From the NCBI RefSeq assembly GCF_035634895.1, contig NZ_DASQCC010000064.1, positions 1 through 64,000 of the forward strand: a DNA stretch of 64,000 bases, given 5' to 3'. This document shows positions 60,775 through 64,000 of this stretch, piece after piece; position 1 is the stretch's first letter; each line of letters starts with the position of its first letter. This DNA comes from Actinophytocola sp035634895 (GTDB taxonomy: Bacteria; Actinomycetota; Actinomycetes; Mycobacteriales; Pseudonocardiaceae). The notes beneath the pieces were generated by a model. The model was not told where the DNA came from. It was given only the letters and a program-made list of their open reading frames with translations, and searched no databases. The position numbers and the translations under genes are program-made.

Positions 60775-61767
60775 GTGGGCGCACGAGTTCTCATCACCGG
60801 GGGAGCGGGTTTCCTGGGTTCCCTGCTGGCGCGCCGGCTGCTGGCCGCGCCGGTCGCGCTGGGCGGCGGGACGGCCGAGCGGCTCGACGAGCTGGTTCTG
60901 GTCGACCTCGCCGCGCCGTCGGCCGACCTCGCCTCGGCCGACGGCGTCCGGCCTCTCACCGGTGAGCTGGCGTCCGTGCTCGCCGACGTGGGCGAGGTGG
61001 ACGCGGTGTTCCACCTCGCCGGGGTGGTCAGCGGCGCGGCGGAGGCGGACTTCGACCTCGGGATGCGGACCAACGTGGACGGCATGCGGGCGGTACTGGA
61101 GTACGGGCGGCGCCACCGGGTGCCGCCGGTGCTGGTGTACTCCAGCTCGGTGGCGGTGTTCGGCGCCGATCCCGCGCTCGGCCCGCTCGGCACGGTCGAC
61201 GACGACACCCTGCCGCGGCCGCAGACCAGCTACGGCATCCAGAAGTTCGTCGGCGAGCAGCTCGTCGCCGACTACACGCGCAGGGGTTTCGTCCGCGGCC
61301 GTTCCGTGCGGTTGATGACGGTGTCCGTCCGGCCCGGCAAGCCCAACGCGGCGGCGTCCGGGTTCCTGTCCGGGATCGTCCGCGAACCGGTCGCCGGGCA
61401 GCCTGCGGTGTGCCCGGTGCCGCCGGACACACCCGTCGCACTGTCCTCGCCCCGCGCGACCCTGGCCGCGATCGTGCGAGCCGCGGAGCTCGACGACGAG
61501 ACGTGGGGGAGCAGGACCGGGATGAACCTGCCCGGACTGTCCACCACCCCAAGGGAGATGGCGGCCGCGCTGGATCGTGTCGCCGGCGCGGGCACGAGCG
61601 ACCTGATCGACTGGACCGTCGATCCCGCCATCGACGCCATGGTGCGCACCTGGCCCGCCGACGTCCGTGCCCGCCGCGCCGAACGACTGGGCCTCACGAC
61701 CGAGAAGTCCTTCGACGACGTCGTGCGTGCCTATCTCACCGACCTGACACAGCCGGGGAGTTCCTGA
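60775..61767 (+). CDS. NAD-dependent epimerase/dehydrogenase, D-erythronate dehydrogenase-like
   Basis: A 330-residue extended SDR: Rossmann GGAGFLGSLLA, active-site Ser-Ser (VYSSSVAVFG) and Tyr-x3-Lys (YGIQKFVGE). Its C-terminal region resembles DenD/D-erythronate dehydrogenase-like enzymes. GTG 60775 has AAGGAGG 4 nt upstream and gives a compact N-terminus. An ATG ten codons upstream is possible. Confidence 0.82.
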   Translation: MGARVLITGGAGFLGSLLARRLLAAPVALGGGTAERLDELVLVDLAAPSADLASADGVRPLTGELASVLADVGEVDAVFHLAGVVSGAAEADFDLGMRTNVDGMRAVLEYGRRHRVPPVLVYSSSVAVFGADPALGPLGTVDDDTLPRPQTSYGIQKFVGEQLVADYTRRGFVRGRSVRLMTVSVRPGKPNAAASGFLSGIVREPVAGQPAVCPVPPDTPVALSSPRATLAAIVRAAELDDETWGSRTGMNLPGLSTTPREMAAALDRVAGAGTSDLIDWTVDPAIDAMVRTWPADVRARRAERLGLTTEKSFDDVVRAYLTDLTQPGSS

Positions 61768-61848
61768 CTTCACGCCGGCCTCGACGGGCGCGGTTTCGCC
61801 GGCGCCCTCTCGCCCCGACCCGACCGGCCGCGCGATGATGGGCGGGAC

Positions 61849-62994
61849 ATGCCATCGACGAACAGCCGCTTGTTCCCGCTGTACGCGGCGGGGTTCGTGA
61901 CGGCGTTCGGTGCGCACAGCATCGCCGCCAGCCTCGGTGGGTACACCGAGGCCGAACACGCCTCGCTGCTGACCCTCGGCGTGCTGCTGGCGGTCTACGA
62001 CGGCGCCGAGGTGGTGCTGAAGCCGCTGTTCGGCTCACTGGCCGACCGCGTCGGCCCGCGGCCGGTGCTGCTCGGCGGGCTGCTCGCGTTCACCCTCGCG
62101 TCCGCGGTGTTCGTCGTCGCCGGCAACCCGGCGCTGGTCGGCGTCGCCCGGCTCGGACAGGGTGCGGGCGCCGCGGCGTTCTCCCCGGCCGCCGGCACCC
62201 TGGTCGCCCGGCTGTCCCCGAGCCGCCAACACGGCCGGGCGTTCGGCGGGTACGGGGCGTGGAAGGGTCTGGGCTACACCCTCGGGCCGCTCCTCGGCGG
62301 CATCCTGATCACCGTCGGCGGGTACACCCTGTTGTTCGCCACGCTGGCCGTGCTCGCACTGGCGGTCGCCGCCTGGGCCGGCCTTGCGGTGCCCGCGGTC
62401 CAGCCGCTGCCGCGAACCCGTCAGACCGTGCTGGACCTGGCCCGCCGCCTCACCACCGGCAGCTTCCTCCAGCCGACGCTCGCGCTGGCCGCCGCGACCG
62501 CCGCCCTCGCCGCGGGGGTCGGGTTCCTCCCGGTGGTCGGCGCCGGACACGGCGTCAAGCCCCTGCTGACCGGTGCGGCGGTGTCGGTGCTGGCCGCCTG
62601 CGCCACCGTGGTCCAGCCCTGGAGCGGCCGGGCTCGTGACGCCGGGCGCCTGCGGGACGGCGTCGGCATGGGTGCCGGCCTGTTCCTCGCCGCGGCGGGA
62701 ACGGCGGTGGCCGTGGTGCTTCCCGGTGTCGGCGGCCTCGTCCTGGCCGCCGCCGCGATCGGCGCCGGCACCGGGCTCGCCACCCCGGTCGCGTTCGCCC
62801 ACCTGGCCGCGGCCACACCCGTCGAGCGGCTCGGCCAGACCATGGGCGCGGCGGAGGTGGGCCGGGAGATCGGCGATGCCGGTGGCCCACTGCTGGTCGG
62901 CGCGATCGCCGCGACGAGCACCCTCGGGCTGGGCCTGGGCGCGCTGGCCGTCCTCCTCACCGCGACCGCGGTGCTGGTGGCCATCCGGCCGTAG
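61849..62994 (+). CDS. MFS transporter
   Basis: A 381-residue, 12-helix major facilitator transporter. Motif A-like KPLFGSLADRVGPR, and the second-half repeat WSGRARDAGRLRDG. Family members export drugs or sugars, and the substrate is not readable. ATG 61849 with no strong RBS. Confidence 0.85.
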   Translation: MPSTNSRLFPLYAAGFVTAFGAHSIAASLGGYTEAEHASLLTLGVLLAVYDGAEVVLKPLFGSLADRVGPRPVLLGGLLAFTLASAVFVVAGNPALVGVARLGQGAGAAAFSPAAGTLVARLSPSRQHGRAFGGYGAWKGLGYTLGPLLGGILITVGGYTLLFATLAVLALAVAAWAGLAVPAVQPLPRTRQTVLDLARRLTTGSFLQPTLALAAATAALAAGVGFLPVVGAGHGVKPLLTGAAVSVLAACATVVQPWSGRARDAGRLRDGVGMGAGLFLAAAGTAVAVVLPGVGGLVLAAAAIGAGTGLATPVAFAHLAAATPVERLGQTMGAAEVGREIGDAGGPLLVGAIAATSTLGLGLGALAVLLTATAVLVAIRP

Positions 62995-63070
62995 CGGGTT
63001 CTCACATTCGACCGGCGGCGAACGTCTTCGAGGCGAACGACGCCGAACGACGCCGAACGAAGGGGACACC

Positions 63071-63646
63071 GTGCACACGATCTTGCCGACACGGCTCGGG
63101 GAGCTGACCATTGTGCGGGACGGGGAGGCGATCGTGGGCCTGTACTTCCCGCACCACTGGTACCCGCCCGACCCGAGCACGTTCGGCCCACGCACCGAGG
63201 AAGGGTTCGGCGAGGTGGTGACGCAGCTCCAGGAGTACCTCGCCGGCGACCGGACGGAGTTCGACCTGCCGCTGGACCCCCGCGGCAGTGACCTGCGGCG
63301 CCGGGTGTGGCGCCTCGTCGCGGAGGTGCCGTTCGGGCAGACGACGACCTACGGCGACCTCGCCCGACGGCTCGGCCACGACCTCGACCCGCAGCAGGTC
63401 GGTGCGGCCGTCGGCCGCAACCCGCTGTGCATCCTCGTCCCGTGCCATCGGGTGGTCGGTAGCGGCGGCAAGCTCACCGGCTATGCCGGGGGACTGCGGC
63501 GCAAGCGGGCACTGCTGGATCTCGAGCAGCTCACGTTGCTGCCCCGCACCGACCCGGACCTCCAGTTCCAGCCTGATCAGCCGCGCACGTCAGCCGCGGC
63601 ACCACCGCGGACAACGGTCGATCCGGTCGTGGCGCAGCACTCATAG
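63071..63646 (+). CDS. ogt: Methylated-DNA-protein-cysteine methyltransferase
   Basis: A 191-residue suicide DNA-repair protein. The active-site block is ILVPCHRVV with acceptor C125, followed by the SGKLTGYAGGLRRKRALLDLE-like segment (GGKLTGYAGGL). It also has the winged-helix part VPFGQTTTYGDLARRLG. It repairs O6-alkylguanine by transfer to Cys. GTG 63071 follows AGGGGA. Confidence 0.9.
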   Translation: MHTILPTRLGELTIVRDGEAIVGLYFPHHWYPPDPSTFGPRTEEGFGEVVTQLQEYLAGDRTEFDLPLDPRGSDLRRRVWRLVAEVPFGQTTTYGDLARRLGHDLDPQQVGAAVGRNPLCILVPCHRVVGSGGKLTGYAGGLRRKRALLDLEQLTLLPRTDPDLQFQPDQPRTSAAAPPRTTVDPVVAQHS

Positions 63647-63746
63647 CCACCTGGTGAGCCCGGCGGTCACCGCCGCGCCGGACGCGAGCGCGGCCAAGAA
63701 CCCGTCCATGTCCGGAAGTTCGGCGGCCAGTGCTCCGGCGTGCTCG

Positions 63747-64000
63747 TCACCGGCTCTTGGCCGCGAAGATGTCGGCCGCGGCCGCCAGGGCGCGGCGTGA
63801 CCGCGGTGGGTCCGCGAGGCTGATCGCGGCGTGGAGGATGTCGACGACCGCCAGGTGGGCCAGGCGGCTGCTCGACGGGGCCATGTGCAGGCCGAGGTCC
63901 GGTCCGCCGGCGACGAGCAGTGCGGTGGCCCGCCCGGCGAGCGGGGACGACGCGAAGCTCGTGATCGCGACGACGCCGGCCCCGGCCTGCCGGGCGGCGT
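63747..64000 (-). CDS. RpiR/MurR-type regulator C-terminus (partial)
   Basis: About 84 codons of the 3' end of a gene running off the right edge: an SIS-domain-like end (AGAGVVAITSFASSPLAGRATALLVAG ... SRLAHLAVVDILHAAISLADPP). It matches the sugar-phosphate-sensing domain of RpiR-family repressors. N-terminal HTH not visible. Confidence 0.65.
   Translation of the reverse strand, partial: AARQAGAGVVAITSFASSPLAGRATALLVAGGPDLGLHMAPSSSRLAHLAVVDILHAAISLADPPRSRRALAAAADIFAAKSR

Noticed and set aside
63030..63062. GAACGACGCC direct repeats before the methyltransferase gene
   Set aside because: Only two to three short copies directly upstream of an RBS. Likely slippage, with no link to a known operator.
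63650..63746. Short minus-strand coding-like stretch after the RpiR gene (DEHAGALAAELPDMDG...)
   Set aside because: Only about 33 codons, no start with a ribosome-binding site in frame, and it abuts the stop of the RpiR-type gene. Possibly the frame-shifted tail of that gene, but this cannot be supported.

Overview
The window is about 72% GC, with strong third-position GC bias, frequent GTG starts, very dense gene packing and many 4-nt ATGA/GTGA start-stop overlaps. The gene families (conservon operon, GerW, DUF4235, SARP/BTAD and LuxR-type STAND regulators, AAC(2')-type acetyltransferase, FxsT-like NB-ARC/TPR protein) point to the chromosome of a filamentous actinomycete, most likely of the Pseudonocardiales. 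No rRNA, tRNA, CRISPR array, prophage or replication origin was recognised.

Layout. 1-3 kb: an HTH/NB-ARC/TPR protein running off the left edge, divergent from a SEFIR/TIR-like protein. 3-10 kb: a two-component pair, a YjbR-like protein, a divergent PRPP synthetase, small stress-type membrane proteins, then an aminoglycoside 2'-N-acetyltransferase, a Nudix hydrolase and a flavin-type protein. 10-20 kb: two TetR/exporter modules (DHA2 and MMPL), a universal stress protein, MgtC, a secreted GH3 enzyme, a small envelope-stress cluster and a zinc alcohol dehydrogenase. 20-31 kb: a TrmB-like regulator opposite a large secreted subtilisin, a DUF2339 membrane protein, an SGNH hydrolase and an acyl-CoA ligase with a frameshift. 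31-41 kb: a drug ABC exporter, a SARP-type STAND regulator, a hydroxynitrile-lyase-like cupin, a hydrolase, an FAD monooxygenase and asparagine synthetase. 41-49 kb: a conservon (CvnA-B-C-D plus an atypical P450) that continues without a gap into an FAD oxidase and a LuxR-type STAND regulator. 49-58 kb: a VWA protein and a stripped-down complex-I-like operon. 58-64 kb: GerW, a membrane protein, an oxidoreductase/TetR pair, an SDR enzyme, an MFS transporter, an alkylguanine methyltransferase and the end of an RpiR-type regulator.

The most unusual content is the complex-I-like operon (49964-57780). It encodes NuoA, a single histidine-rich protein in the position of NuoB-NuoC-NuoD, then NuoH, J, K, L, M and N. 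It has no NADH module (E, F, G) and no NuoI. NuoH has lost its usual acidic quinone-loop residues, NuoJ has a methionine-packed membrane helix, and the only candidate peripheral-arm protein carries 23 histidines in about 90 residues and only one cysteine. This looks like a re-purposed membrane arm rather than a respiratory dehydrogenase.

Second, two 160-bp elements with identical terminal inverted repeats sit in opposite orientation 8 kb apart (9407-9566 and 17633-17792). Each is flanked by duplicated CTAG. At the second site the duplication split a CTAG that must once have served as the stop codon of both convergent genes. Other convergent pairs in the window still share a single CTAG stop. 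Third, three promoters of the form GTTT-N15-GGGTA(C/G) precede small membrane-protein genes, which suggests a common stress sigma factor.
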